Shown: positions 32,781 to 40,976 of the stretch, in pieces
How positions within the stretch are numbered: the stretch's first letter is position 1
Layout of the letters: every line of letters begins with the position of its first letter
Source: Bacteroidota bacterium
GTDB lineage: Bacteria; Bacteroidota; Bacteroidia; J057; JADKCL01
Direction: 5' to 3'
DNA: 64,000 bases
Assembly (NCBI GenBank): GCA_016718825.1
Contig: JADKCL010000008.1
Location: 62,001-126,000, forward strand
Notes under the pieces: generated by a model
What the model was told of the DNA's origin: nothing
What the model saw: only the letters and a program-made list of their open reading frames with translations
Databases searched by the model: none
Made by a program: the position numbers and the translations under genes

Positions 32781-34163
32781 TCAGAAAGGCACCAATTTGC
32801 TGAGCTTGTTTTTGGACAGGTACTGCCGCAAGGTATTCCGCTCCACTTCCGTCGAAGGAAGTGGTTCCAAGATGGACTTGATCCATTCGGGATCGTCCCA
32901 TCCTTGTGCGGAATCGAGAAAAGCATACCCAAGCAATTCGCCTTTTTCAATGCCAATAACGGCGATTTCATCCAACGTGCGGCCTTCGCCCAGCCAGAAA
33001 AACGCGGGATGCGGTAGCCCAAGACCTTCGACTGCAGCCATGAGCCTCCCATTGTAGTCGGCGGCAGTTTCGGTAGCACTACAGGCACCGCTGCAAGTTC
33101 CTCCTTGACCGTGGTGCCAACTGCAAGCACCTGAGCCTGCCTCAAGTCCCGACAATTGTGGGCAAAGGCGATGCCGCCGAATGCGGGCCTCCAGGGCTGC
33201 GCGCGCATCGGCCTCCGTGGCAAATTCGCCAAAGCCGGCCTTTCCTTTTTGCAGTTTGTCTACGTAGAGCCGCAGATATCCGCGTTGATCTTGGTAGGAA
33301 ACGACTCCAAATTTGCCTGCGGGCTTGCGCTTGGCAGATTCCGCAACCAATTCAAGACGGGCTTGCTCGGAATCCAAACGCAGCAGGGCGATCAGTTCAT
33401 TTCCTGTTAGCTCCCAAGTCACATCACAAAGTTCGGAAACCGCGATCGTCGATTTGGGGCCGAGCTTCATCCATTGCTGCAATTCCTTGAGTACTGCTTG
33501 CCTGATGTTGCGACTTGCATTGACGTGCAAGGCTTTTCCGTTGGCATCATGGTAGAAGTAAAGTCCGGCCTCCTCGGGTAACAAGGCAAGCTGCTTGCGG
33601 TCGATGCCGGGGGGTAGGGCAGCAAAAGGATCCTTGACAGGCTTCTGCATCGCTTTGCTGAGACTTGGCTGCAAAGCAATGAGATGCTCGAGCAGTAACA
33701 CTGTTGCATCGGCGTCGCCCTTTGCGCGGTGACGGGCATGGTTGGGGATGCCTAGCCGGCTGCAAAGCGGACCAAGGCTATAAGATGTAAGGCCCGGCAT
33801 CAACACGCGGCTCATCCGCACGGTGCAAAGCTTTTCCCGGTCGTATGTGTAAGCGAGCCGTTTGAACTCCTCACGCAGGAAGCCATAGTCGAAATTGACG
33901 TTGTGAGCCACAAAAATGCAGCCTTCCGTAAGTTCAACGACTTGGCGGGCAATTTCATAAAATCTTGGTGCGGAGGCGACCATGGCATCAGATATGCCCG
34001 TGATGTCTGTGATATAGGGCGGAATCGGCCTTTCCGGATTGACAAGGGAGGTGAACTCACCCACACGTGCGTGGCCATCGTGCAAGACGATGGCAATCTC
34101 CGTGATGCGGTCCTGATCTGCCCGCCCACCGGTCGTCTCCAAGTCAATTACTGCATACATCAA
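32781..34163 (-). CDS. DEDDh exonuclease fused to a degenerate UvrC-like (GIY-YIG) region
   Basis: Residues 1-175 are a DnaQ-type 3'-5' exonuclease with ExoI DLETTGG, ExoII VAHNVNFDYG and the DEDDh HRAKGDADAT motif, all residues intact. Residues about 195-280 align with the GIY-YIG part of UvrC/Cho (PEEAGLYFYHDANGKALHVN), but the second half of the GIY-YIG motif is replaced (HVNASRN), so nuclease activity of this part is doubtful. A Cys-rich segment (LCPQL...SGACSW...TCSGAC) and YNGRL follow, as in UvrC-like proteins. Fusions of this type are known as epsilon-like/UvrC N-terminal proteins and are thought to act in DNA repair. ATG codons at 34163 and 34160 are both possible. Confidence 0.88.
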   Translation of the reverse strand: MMYAVIDLETTGGRADQDRITEIAIVLHDGHARVGEFTSLVNPERPIPPYITDITGISDAMVASAPRFYEIARQVVELTEGCIFVAHNVNFDYGFLREEFKRLAYTYDREKLCTVRMSRVLMPGLTSYSLGPLCSRLGIPNHARHRAKGDADATVLLLEHLIALQPSLSKAMQKPVKDPFAALPPGIDRKQLALLPEEAGLYFYHDANGKALHVNASRNIRQAVLKELQQWMKLGPKSTIAVSELCDVTWELTGNELIALLRLDSEQARLELVAESAKRKPAGKFGVVSYQDQRGYLRLYVDKLQKGKAGFGEFATEADARAALEARIRRHRLCPQLSGLEAGSGACSWHHGQGGTCSGACSATETAADYNGRLMAAVEGLGLPHPAFFWLGEGRTLDEIAVIGIEKGELLGYAFLDSAQGWDDPEWIKSILEPLPSTEVERNTLRQYLSKNKLSKLVPF

Positions 34164-35030
34164 ATTTGCATTCCAAATAGAAGGGGCAATCTACGTCAAG
34201 CAGTTCCTTGATTCAAGCCCATGTCGTTGTGGATTTGTGGGTAAGGACTAAAAAAAGACAGAGGGAGCAACTCTCTCCCTCTGCTGTCAAAACGACCAAC
34301 CTAAGAACCACAAACTATTTGGAAATCCTTTATTTTACTACAAGTTGCCGCCATGTTCTGGTGTCAGCGCTACAAAAATGTTACGATTGGAGTCCCCCAA
34401 AAATTCAAATATTGCCCAAAAGTAACAGTGTAAAGACCAATATCATCCTTCTTTAGCATTTTGAAATGGTGATCTGTTTTTGTTTTGACACTAATGGTTG
34501 GTTCAAAAAGTGCCAAAAGTAACATCGAAAGCATCGTAGAATCGGAGGTAGAACTTTATTTTGATCCCAGATCGATTCCGAAAACGGAGATCAATTATTT
34601 GAAAAAGCGGGATTTTGAAATTGGTCTTCCAAAATTGACCGTTCGTAAATCCCTTGCATCAATTGGCAGGTTCATGCGAGGTTTTGTCCGGCGGTCGCAA
34701 TTTCGTGTTGCTCAAAAAGTGAAAAATCTCCCCCTTGTTAAATGCCGTTTATGGAGTGCGAAGCGATTTAAATTCGCCGGAATTGCTTACATCCTTCCAC
34801 CAACCTTCGAGAAATATATATTTCAATATTCGAAGCATAATCTTACATCCATTTGCCTTTCTGCTTCATTGGGGTTGCCTTTATCGATTTAGACGCGAAG
34901 TTCATTCTGCGTAAAAATCTTACGAAACCCCCTGTGCTTGCACTATGCAATTGGATTGCGCCCCGAATTTGTTGGTGGTATCATTGGGTATCGGTTCGAT
35001 CAATTGTATCCACTTAAAAGTTGTGAAGCC
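34164..35030. other. Intergenic region of 867 bp, largely non-coding
   Basis: It is AT-rich compared with its neighbours. It holds a minus-strand terminator (34250-34283) and a minus-strand -7-like box (TACTTTTG, 34424-34417), which together could define a small RNA of about 160 nt. An open frame at 34485-34892 (135 codons, TTG start) has no similarity, no RBS and an unlikely composition, so I do not call it. A promoter for the T9SS protein at 35031 should lie here but is not clear. Confidence 0.5.
34250..34283 (-). terminator. Orphan Rho-independent terminator, minus strand
   Basis: On the minus strand CAGAGGGAG (34283-34275) and CTCCCTCTG (34267-34259) form a perfect 9-bp stem with a 7-nt loop, followed by TC and seven T (34256-34250). 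It lies upstream of the exonuclease gene, with no minus-strand gene before it. Confidence 0.75.
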
Positions 35031-36170
35031 ATGAAAAAGTTCTTCCCTTACTCCAGCGTTACTTTGGTGCTGACGATTTCATTCATTGTCATCTTTGCAG
35101 CCAATCTTACCTTTTCCAATCTCGTTGCCCAGTGCACCGTGATCGGAACAGGAAACACTACCGGTAATGTCAACTACGGTTCGTCCAACAATTGGGCCAA
35201 TCCCAACAGGGCCAACCTGAGCGACGATCTCTATGCGCGTGTTCAACTTGCCAACGGGGAAGTGTCCAAATATCTGCAAGTTTCGGACTATGGCTACATG
35301 ATTCCTCCCGGCGCCACGATTGACGGAATTCAGGTGAGCATTGAAGGGTTTCAGGAATCATTTCTCGCTGACTTTGCCGATGCTTCCATTGTTCTGACGA
35401 AAGCCGGTGTTCCCGTTGGAATCGATCATGCTGGTACGGGCTACTACGACGACAAGGACTACGTCAACATTTACGGCAGCAATACCGATTTGTGGGGCGA
35501 GTCTTGGACCCCTGCTGACATCATGGATCCCGGGTTTGGTGTCCTGTACAGCGTAACCCGCCGTTCTGGTTCGGGAACCTACTATATGAATGTTGATTAT
35601 GTCGAAGTTACGGTCTTCTTTTCAGGCGATGGATGTCTTTTGCCGGTGACCTACCGCACCTTTGACGCAGCGTTGAACGACGACCATTCCGTCAGGTTGG
35701 ATTGGACCACTGAATCGGAAACGGACAATTCGCTGTTCAACATCGAACGTAGCCACGACGGTGTGCATTACAGCAAGATCGGCTCCTTGGAGGCAAGTGG
35801 TGGTACTGCGGCAGCCAAGGCCTATAACTTCAACGATCATCAGATCTTGGAGGGAACCGCCTACTACAGGCTGCAACAGCAAGATTTGAACGGATCCTCG
35901 GCCTACTCCGAAGTACGCATGGTCACTGCTGCGGATGACGATGGCTTTGAGATTTCGGCTTTCCCGAATCCTGTCGCCACCCAACTGACGGTATCCGGTA
36001 ACACTCTAGGGACTACCGCAAAGCTGTTTGATGTCACCGGAAAGCTCGTGCTTCAGCAAAGCTTGGATGACCGCTCGACCATTGATGTGGCAACGATGGA
36101 GCAAGGTGTCTATTTGCTGCAAGTAAGCGACGGGCGGCAGAGCCGCAATCTGAGGGTGCTCGTCCAATAA
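35031..36170 (+). CDS. T9SS-secreted surface protein with type A sorting domain
   Basis: This 379-residue protein has a signal peptide (residues about 1-35, ending LVAQ). A beta-rich N-terminal region contains SSNNWANPNRANLSDDLYAR and ends in DYVEVTVFFSG. A fibronectin-like segment follows (VRLDWTTESETDNSLFNIER with YRLQQQDLNG, the usual pre-sorting module). The last 75 residues are the T9SS type A sorting domain (FPNPVATQLTVSG, TAKLFDVTGKLVLQQ, GVYLLQV). It should cross the outer membrane by the PorSS/T9SS machinery and be attached to the surface or released. The ATG at 35031 starts the signal peptide. The N-terminal domain's ligand is unknown. Confidence 0.9.
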   Translation: MKKFFPYSSVTLVLTISFIVIFAANLTFSNLVAQCTVIGTGNTTGNVNYGSSNNWANPNRANLSDDLYARVQLANGEVSKYLQVSDYGYMIPPGATIDGIQVSIEGFQESFLADFADASIVLTKAGVPVGIDHAGTGYYDDKDYVNIYGSNTDLWGESWTPADIMDPGFGVLYSVTRRSGSGTYYMNVDYVEVTVFFSGDGCLLPVTYRTFDAALNDDHSVRLDWTTESETDNSLFNIERSHDGVHYSKIGSLEASGGTAAAKAYNFNDHQILEGTAYYRLQQQDLNGSSAYSEVRMVTAADDDGFEISAFPNPVATQLTVSGNTLGTTAKLFDVTGKLVLQQSLDDRSTIDVATMEQGVYLLQVSDGRQSRNLRVLVQ

Positions 36171-36200
36171 TGAAATCTGATCCGCTGTCGGCGGACAAAG

Positions 36201-36260
36201 AAGCAATCATTTTGATCTGCAAATCCCACGGGGTGGCCAACTTGGTCACCCCGATTGCTT
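36201..36260. terminator. Terminator-like nested hairpin between convergent genes
   Basis: An inner stem CGGGGTG / CACCCCG (36229-36235, 36247-36253) with CCAA/TTGG inside is enclosed by outer arms AAGCAATC (36201-36208) / GATTGCTT (36253-36260). T-runs are weak on both strands. It sits between the T9SS cargo gene and the convergent barrel gene. Confidence 0.45.
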
Positions 36261-36852
36261 ATTTGAAGGCGAGACGCACGCCGAAAGTGAGAAAATGGCA
36301 GCGCCAATACTCACGGGTCAATTGCCAGTTCTTGTTCATGTTCGTCAATGCATAGGTCCAACGACCCAGAATGCCGATGTTTTTGTTGACGAAAAACGTT
36401 GCGCCGCCATTGATCGAGAGGTTAAAACGATTGAATTGCGGCATCAGATCCAATTTTTGCTGACCAAATCCAGCCTTTGCCGAAATCAGGATATTTGCCG
36501 AAGGGCCGACCTCAAGCTGCAAATTTTGGGCGTTGATGTCCCCAAGCAGGCAGTAGCGAACGAGCAAGGGCACATCAATGACATTCAAGTTGTATTGTTC
36601 GTAACCATCGACCATCTCGCGGCTGCCGCGGTTTCCGATCGTAATCTCGGGACTCAAGGAAATGCGGTCGGTAAAATCGTACCAAGCAAATCCGCCAAGG
36701 CTGTAGCCCAATTTGTTGTACCCACCCCAGTTGTCGCCGTCGATCTGACTTGCCACGCCGGCAGCAATCAAGCCGCCGCCCACATTTTGGGCTCCAAGGA
36801 ATCCTCCCATGCCGAAGAGGAGGCCAATCAGCAGCATTTGAATCGTTTTCAT
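36259..36852 (-). CDS. Outer-membrane beta-barrel protein (PorT-like)
   Basis: A signal peptide (MKTIQMLLIGLLFGMGGFLGAQ) is followed by eight or so amphipathic strands with terminal aromatic residues, including GGFAWYDFTDRISLSPEITIG, YEQYNLNVIDVPLLVRYCL, QLEVGPSANILIS and FLTFGVRLAFK. This matches small PorT/OmpX-type barrels of Bacteroidota. The VPLLVRY motif is typical of the PorT-like family. The start is the ATG at 36852; a longer frame to 36909 lacks a sensible signal. Its role is unknown: structural, adhesion or transport. Confidence 0.85.
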   Translation of the reverse strand: MKTIQMLLIGLLFGMGGFLGAQNVGGGLIAAGVASQIDGDNWGGYNKLGYSLGGFAWYDFTDRISLSPEITIGNRGSREMVDGYEQYNLNVIDVPLLVRYCLLGDINAQNLQLEVGPSANILISAKAGFGQQKLDLMPQFNRFNLSINGGATFFVNKNIGILGRWTYALTNMNKNWQLTREYWRCHFLTFGVRLAFK

Positions 36853-36990
36853 CCGGCAAAGGTAGAGACTCAGCAACATTTTTGGTTGACATCTATCGAG
36901 AGAATCCATGAAATGCCTGAAATCAGCAGGAAACGATGGCTTCGAATGGGAAAAATGCTATTTTTATCCGTAGAGTCAATCAATTCGGAA

Positions 36991-37764
36991 ATGAGAACAA
37001 GGAAAACGGTGTTGTTGATGCTGTTGGTGGGGACAATTTGGGGTCTAACAGGATGCAAGGCAACCAAGGAAAAGCAGCAAAAGCCGTCGGCAACCAGAGA
37101 ATTGCCCGCGCTGCTCGCAACGGCCTACCGCGAGGACGCTGCGCGGCTTGCAGTGCGTGAATACAATACGACAACGCAAACGGGAGAACGTATTGCCGAC
37201 ATTCCCACCGATCGCATCAACTACTACTTCGAATTGCTTTCCAAGGTTTATTGGATGTGCGTGGACACTGATACCATTCCGGATTTGAGCATCATCCACA
37301 CCCGCCCAACGCCGAATCTGCGACAGGTAAATGTGGTTTTGGAGAAGGATTCGCCATTCAAGGAGAATTGGAGCAAGGGAATTACCATGACCAATAACCT
37401 TTATCTGAACCAATTGATCGCCAAATACAAGCTTGTGATCAAGAATTACCAGGAAACATCCATCGGGCCATCGATGATTTTTGAATCACCAACCCCAATC
37501 AATTCACGGGAATTGGCATTTCTCTTCAAAAATTTTGAAACGATACGCACGGCGGAGTCTGCGGGGATTGTCGGTGACGGAAATGACATCACATGGGGGA
37601 CCGACAGTAAAAATGCCATGGCGATACGGTATAGCATCGGCGCGGGGGACTGCCCCAGTGGATGTACGCAGCGCAAGATTTGGACATTTTATGTATTGCA
37701 AGACGGTTCGATCCAGTACATGGGTGCACGCGGGTCGATTCCCAAGGAGTCGGAGCCCAAATAG
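36991..37764 (+). CDS. Lipoprotein of unknown function (257 aa)
   Basis: The start at 36991 gives a clean lipoprotein signal (MRTRKTVLLMLLVGTIWGLTGC, Cys22). The same frame is open far upstream, but that part lies antisense to the barrel gene and is spurious. The mature part is mixed alpha/beta with LAREYNTT-like and YYFELLSKVYWMCVDTD segments and a late GAGDCPSGCTQRKIWTFYV, where the CxxxC could coordinate a metal or form a disulphide. No family is recognised. It converges on the ankyrin gene with a 19-nt gap. Confidence 0.7.
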   Translation: MRTRKTVLLMLLVGTIWGLTGCKATKEKQQKPSATRELPALLATAYREDAARLAVREYNTTTQTGERIADIPTDRINYYFELLSKVYWMCVDTDTIPDLSIIHTRPTPNLRQVNVVLEKDSPFKENWSKGITMTNNLYLNQLIAKYKLVIKNYQETSIGPSMIFESPTPINSRELAFLFKNFETIRTAESAGIVGDGNDITWGTDSKNAMAIRYSIGAGDCPSGCTQRKIWTFYVLQDGSIQYMGARGSIPKESEPK

Positions 37765-37783
37765 GCGATCAAGTTTCAGGAAA

Positions 37784-38971
37784 TCAGGGCTTTAGTGCTT
37801 CGGCCATTTCCGTGTCGCGCCAGTGGCGTGCAACATCCTCGGGCGTCAAGCCTGCGGGCATGTTGGCGCCGCGCGCAAGCGTGGTTTTGACCCGCTTGTC
37901 GGCACCCCGTTTCATCAACAGCTTTACCATTTGCACATCCCCGCCCATGTCTGCAAGCCAATGCAGCGGTGTCCAGCCATATTTATCAGGGACATTTGCA
38001 TCCAATCCATGCACTTTGGACAAAAAGCTCCGCAAACCGTCGATGCGCTCACTACCGGAAACAAGGTGAATCGGCTGGAAGCCTTCCTCGTGATCCAAAG
38101 TCGTTTTCGCTCCTGCTTTGAGCATCATTTCGATGAGGTAACCATTGCCAGAATGGCATGTGAGGCTGAACGCCGTATTGCCATCGACGTCTTTTTCATT
38201 GGGTTTGAAGCCCCATTCGAGGAGGATTTGTACCAATTTGACGGCGTTCACATAGGCCAAATGCGCCTTGGGACCCCAAGGTTGTGCCGCAATTTGGGCT
38301 TGTTCGTTCAGGTCCAAAAATTCCGACTTGCCGTCTTGGATGAAGGTAAACATCCCATTTTGAAGCAGGTAGCTCACGGGTTTGCCCAAAATGGTGCCTT
38401 CACTCGACCAATTTTTGACGCGCAATGTCCGTAGGCTCCGTGCAGCTTTGATCAGTAGCGTCTCCTTTGCATCGCTCAAGGCATATTTGTTGGCGCCTGC
38501 CTTTTTCAAAACTTCGAATGCCTCCAAAGCACCCAGTCCACAAGTTGTCGCAAGCGGCGTATTGCCGCCTGCATCTCGGGCTTCGATGTCCGCATTGACC
38601 TCCAATAACATCCGAACGGCATCGGGAAAATTGGATGCGGCGGCTACATGGAGCGCGGTTCCGCCGTGCGGGGTTTTGGCCTCCAAATTGGCCTTGGCCA
38701 AAATCAACACTTTCATCACCGGCAAATGCGACTTGCTCGCCGCCAACTGCAGCGGATAAAAGCCCTTGACATCCGCCAGATTGGGGTCGGCACCAGTTGC
38801 AAGCAATGCCTGGACGATCTCGACAAATCCGCCAAACGCAGCACAATGCAGCGCTCCCGAATTGGGTCCCATACTATTGGGGTCGGCATCCAAGGCGAGC
38901 AGCGCCTGCACAGTCGGGAGATCGCCGCCTTCGGCAGCTTGGATCAGGGGTTGAGTGAAGTCTTGGGACAT
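37784..38971 (-). CDS. Ankyrin repeat protein
   Basis: About eight ankyrin repeats span the 395-residue protein. Good units are SGALHCAAFGGFVEIVQALL, GGTALHVAAASNFPDAVRML, GNTPLATTCGLGALEAFEVL and GWTPLHWLADMGGDVQMVKL, each ending in the usual GADPN-type turn. Between repeats four and five lies an irregular 70-residue stretch. No signal peptide is present, so it is a cytoplasmic protein-binding scaffold. The start at 38971 (MSQDFTQP) is preferred over an in-frame codon at 39106. Confidence 0.88.
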   Translation of the reverse strand: MSQDFTQPLIQAAEGGDLPTVQALLALDADPNSMGPNSGALHCAAFGGFVEIVQALLATGADPNLADVKGFYPLQLAASKSHLPVMKVLILAKANLEAKTPHGGTALHVAAASNFPDAVRMLLEVNADIEARDAGGNTPLATTCGLGALEAFEVLKKAGANKYALSDAKETLLIKAARSLRTLRVKNWSSEGTILGKPVSYLLQNGMFTFIQDGKSEFLDLNEQAQIAAQPWGPKAHLAYVNAVKLVQILLEWGFKPNEKDVDGNTAFSLTCHSGNGYLIEMMLKAGAKTTLDHEEGFQPIHLVSGSERIDGLRSFLSKVHGLDANVPDKYGWTPLHWLADMGGDVQMVKLLMKRGADKRVKTTLARGANMPAGLTPEDVARHWRDTEMAEALKP

Positions 38972-39111
38972 GGTGCTTTGCTTTTGTTGATCGTTCGCTG
39001 ATCTTGAGTGATGCTTCGAATTTCGATGTCGAAAATTTGAGAATGCAAAATTAAGCCAATCAGTAGACTTTCGCTCACCTCTGATGATTTGCGTCTGCCG
39101 ATCCAAGAAAG

Positions 39112-39151
39112 AACAAAACCCATCCGAGCTTCAGCCAGAATGGGTTTTGTC
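39112..39151 (-). terminator. Rho-independent terminator after the tail-fibre-like gene
   Basis: Arms ACAAAACCCAT and ATGGGTTTTGT with a roughly 16-nt loop, then TTCTTTCTT on the minus strand, lie 27 nt beyond the stop at 39178 and before the ankyrin gene start. The same hairpin is followed by CTTAT on the + strand, so it acts mainly leftwards. Confidence 0.6.
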
Positions 39152-39177
39152 TTATGCATTCCTCAGAATGTCAAGCC

Positions 39178-40788
39178 TTATTGCAAATCCCTTTTGTCCA
39201 GTGGCATGTGGTCACTGTATTTGCCGCCACCGAGCTTAAACTTGCCAGCATTGGGGCCTGCAGGGATGATTTCGCCGATACCGACCATTTCTTCGGGATC
39301 GTAACCGTATTGGACATGGTCTGCAGGCCATTGGAACATTTGGCTCGAAGGCGTGCGGTTGGCAGCTTTGGCTGCTGCCGGCTCCATGTCGGGCTTCAGC
39401 CATGCTGGTCCGCGCGCTTGGATAAAGCGGCCTTGGCCAAAATTGGTTTTGGGCTTGCAAACCAATTGATAGTCCACAATCCCGGAGTGCGTCGCGCCGT
39501 TCAATTCGACGAGGTCAAAGCCGGTTGGGGTCAAATTGGTCATGGTGACGCCTTCGAAGTTCAGCATATTGACAGGGGTCGCAAAGACACGGATCGGATT
39601 CGCAGCGTCCACAACAATGATATCGGCCAAAATGGGGTCGAGATCCACGTGGGCAAAGCCATTGACCATGGTTACGGTGCCGTAGTCTTGGTACCAGTAT
39701 TCGGGGGATTCAGGACAGAGCATTTTGACCCGGCCATGATTGGGGGTTGGGATGATTTCGGCAACGGCGCCCAAGCCTGTGATCTTGGTGGCTCCAAAAC
39801 CATCGTTGCCGCCGACGTAGGCGTAACCCACGTTGACCCCAGGATAGGTATTGCCCTCAAAATAGCCGCCGATTGTAAAACCGCTATTGCAAAATGCACG
39901 ACCGACAACCCCGATGGCATCTTCGTTTTGCGAATTGGCCAAGCCGTTGATGCCGACGGTATACCCGGGGTTTCCAGCGGTAGTTCCACGGTTGCTGTAA
40001 GCATAAATGGCGTTTTTGAAGGCCCCGGGTCCCATGGTTGCACTTGTATTGTTCACCTGCGCATAGATGGCCGATGGGTTGAAAGTCGCGCTCGTATTGT
40101 CTACGAGATTGTAGGAGGCCATCCAAACCGAGGAAAAGTTGATGTTGGCTGCCACCGTGGCTGCACCTGAAGACTGCGCATATGACGAAGTATAGCCTGC
40201 GGTGGGGTTGGCTGCCCAAACACCCGAACCTTGGATCGCGCCGGCGGTACCGACAGTGAAGTTGGTTTCGTAGCCGAGCCAGCCACCGACGTTGGGGCTG
40301 TGTGCCCACAAAGCATCTCCAGTCACAGCATTGACCTCCATTTTTTGTGTGGCAGGGGCGGTGGGAGTCGTTGCGCCAACCAGCAACTTCTGTGCATTGG
40401 TCATTCGGTAGACTTCGGTATTGTTGGTGCGAAATGCCACATCGACGTTGTCGGTGCTTCCCATAAAGTTGGTGGCAGGGGCAGTGCCCGCATTTCCGAG
40501 GGTCATCCAGGCATTGGCTGGGGAGCCGGTCGTGCCGCCGCGGTACATCACACCGTTGGCATCCACCATCACAGCGCTGAAGGGTGCTGTTCCCAAGGTA
40601 AGCGTGCTCGTACTCGACAGGCCGCTCACGCGAATGGTTGCGGCATTTGGAGCACCCGCGTCGCTCACGTGTAATTTCTGGGCAGGGGCGGCAATCCCGA
40701 TTCCCACATTTTGTGCCAGAAGAGGTGAGCAATCGTAAGCGCAAGCAGCTAGCATAGCCAGCAAGGACAGCGTAATTTTTAGCTTCAT
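39178..40788 (-). CDS. Exported tail-fibre-like surface protein
   Basis: After a signal peptide (MKLKITLSLLAMLAACA, possibly a lipoprotein at ACAYDC) the sequence begins with NVGIGIAAPAQKLHVSDAG, the NxGIGT-x-P-x-KLHV motif shared by phage tail fibres and many Bacteroidota surface proteins. A long Ala/Gly/Asn/Thr-rich region with beta repeats follows (residues about 60-330). The C-terminal part (about 340-536) has VKMLCPESPEYWYQDYG and FGQGRFIQARGPAWLKPD and is probably a distinct domain. No T9SS sorting domain is seen. The start is the ATG at 40788. Confidence 0.75.
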   Translation of the reverse strand: MKLKITLSLLAMLAACAYDCSPLLAQNVGIGIAAPAQKLHVSDAGAPNAATIRVSGLSSTSTLTLGTAPFSAVMVDANGVMYRGGTTGSPANAWMTLGNAGTAPATNFMGSTDNVDVAFRTNNTEVYRMTNAQKLLVGATTPTAPATQKMEVNAVTGDALWAHSPNVGGWLGYETNFTVGTAGAIQGSGVWAANPTAGYTSSYAQSSGAATVAANINFSSVWMASYNLVDNTSATFNPSAIYAQVNNTSATMGPGAFKNAIYAYSNRGTTAGNPGYTVGINGLANSQNEDAIGVVGRAFCNSGFTIGGYFEGNTYPGVNVGYAYVGGNDGFGATKITGLGAVAEIIPTPNHGRVKMLCPESPEYWYQDYGTVTMVNGFAHVDLDPILADIIVVDAANPIRVFATPVNMLNFEGVTMTNLTPTGFDLVELNGATHSGIVDYQLVCKPKTNFGQGRFIQARGPAWLKPDMEPAAAKAANRTPSSQMFQWPADHVQYGYDPEEMVGIGEIIPAGPNAGKFKLGGGKYSDHMPLDKRDLQ

Positions 40789-40933
40789 CGAAATACGTTT
40801 ATACTTTACACGAGACTTTACCAACGAGCCGATTCACGGGCGATCCACAGCAACGTCGAAGATACAAGGTTCAATTTCCTTTTCAAAGGGCCGCCGTTTT
40901 TTTGAATGGCTTTTCCAGCGAAAGTAGATCCTG

Positions 40934-40952
40934 AAAAATCGTTTTCAACGAT
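40934..40952 (-). terminator. Short terminator-like hairpin at the end of the polysaccharide operon
   Basis: On the minus strand ATCGTT-gaa-AACGAT is followed by five T. It lies 25 nt beyond the stop at 40977. The 6-bp stem is short, so this is only suggestive. Confidence 0.35.
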
Positions 40953-40976
40953 GGTTTAAACTGTGAAACCTGAAAA

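Noticed and set aside
34485..34892. A 135-codon + strand open frame with a TTG start
   Set aside because: No similarity, no RBS and no conserved features; it lies in an AT-rich intergenic stretch. I treat it as chance.
36295..36990. N-terminal extension of the lipoprotein gene at 36991-37764
   Set aside because: The same frame is open for 232 more codons, but these are antisense to the barrel gene and lack a signal peptide. The ATG at 36991 gives a perfect lipobox.
39154..40170. A 338-codon + strand frame opposite the tail-fibre-like gene
   Set aside because: The minus-strand gene has a signal peptide and a known motif; the + strand frame has shadow composition.
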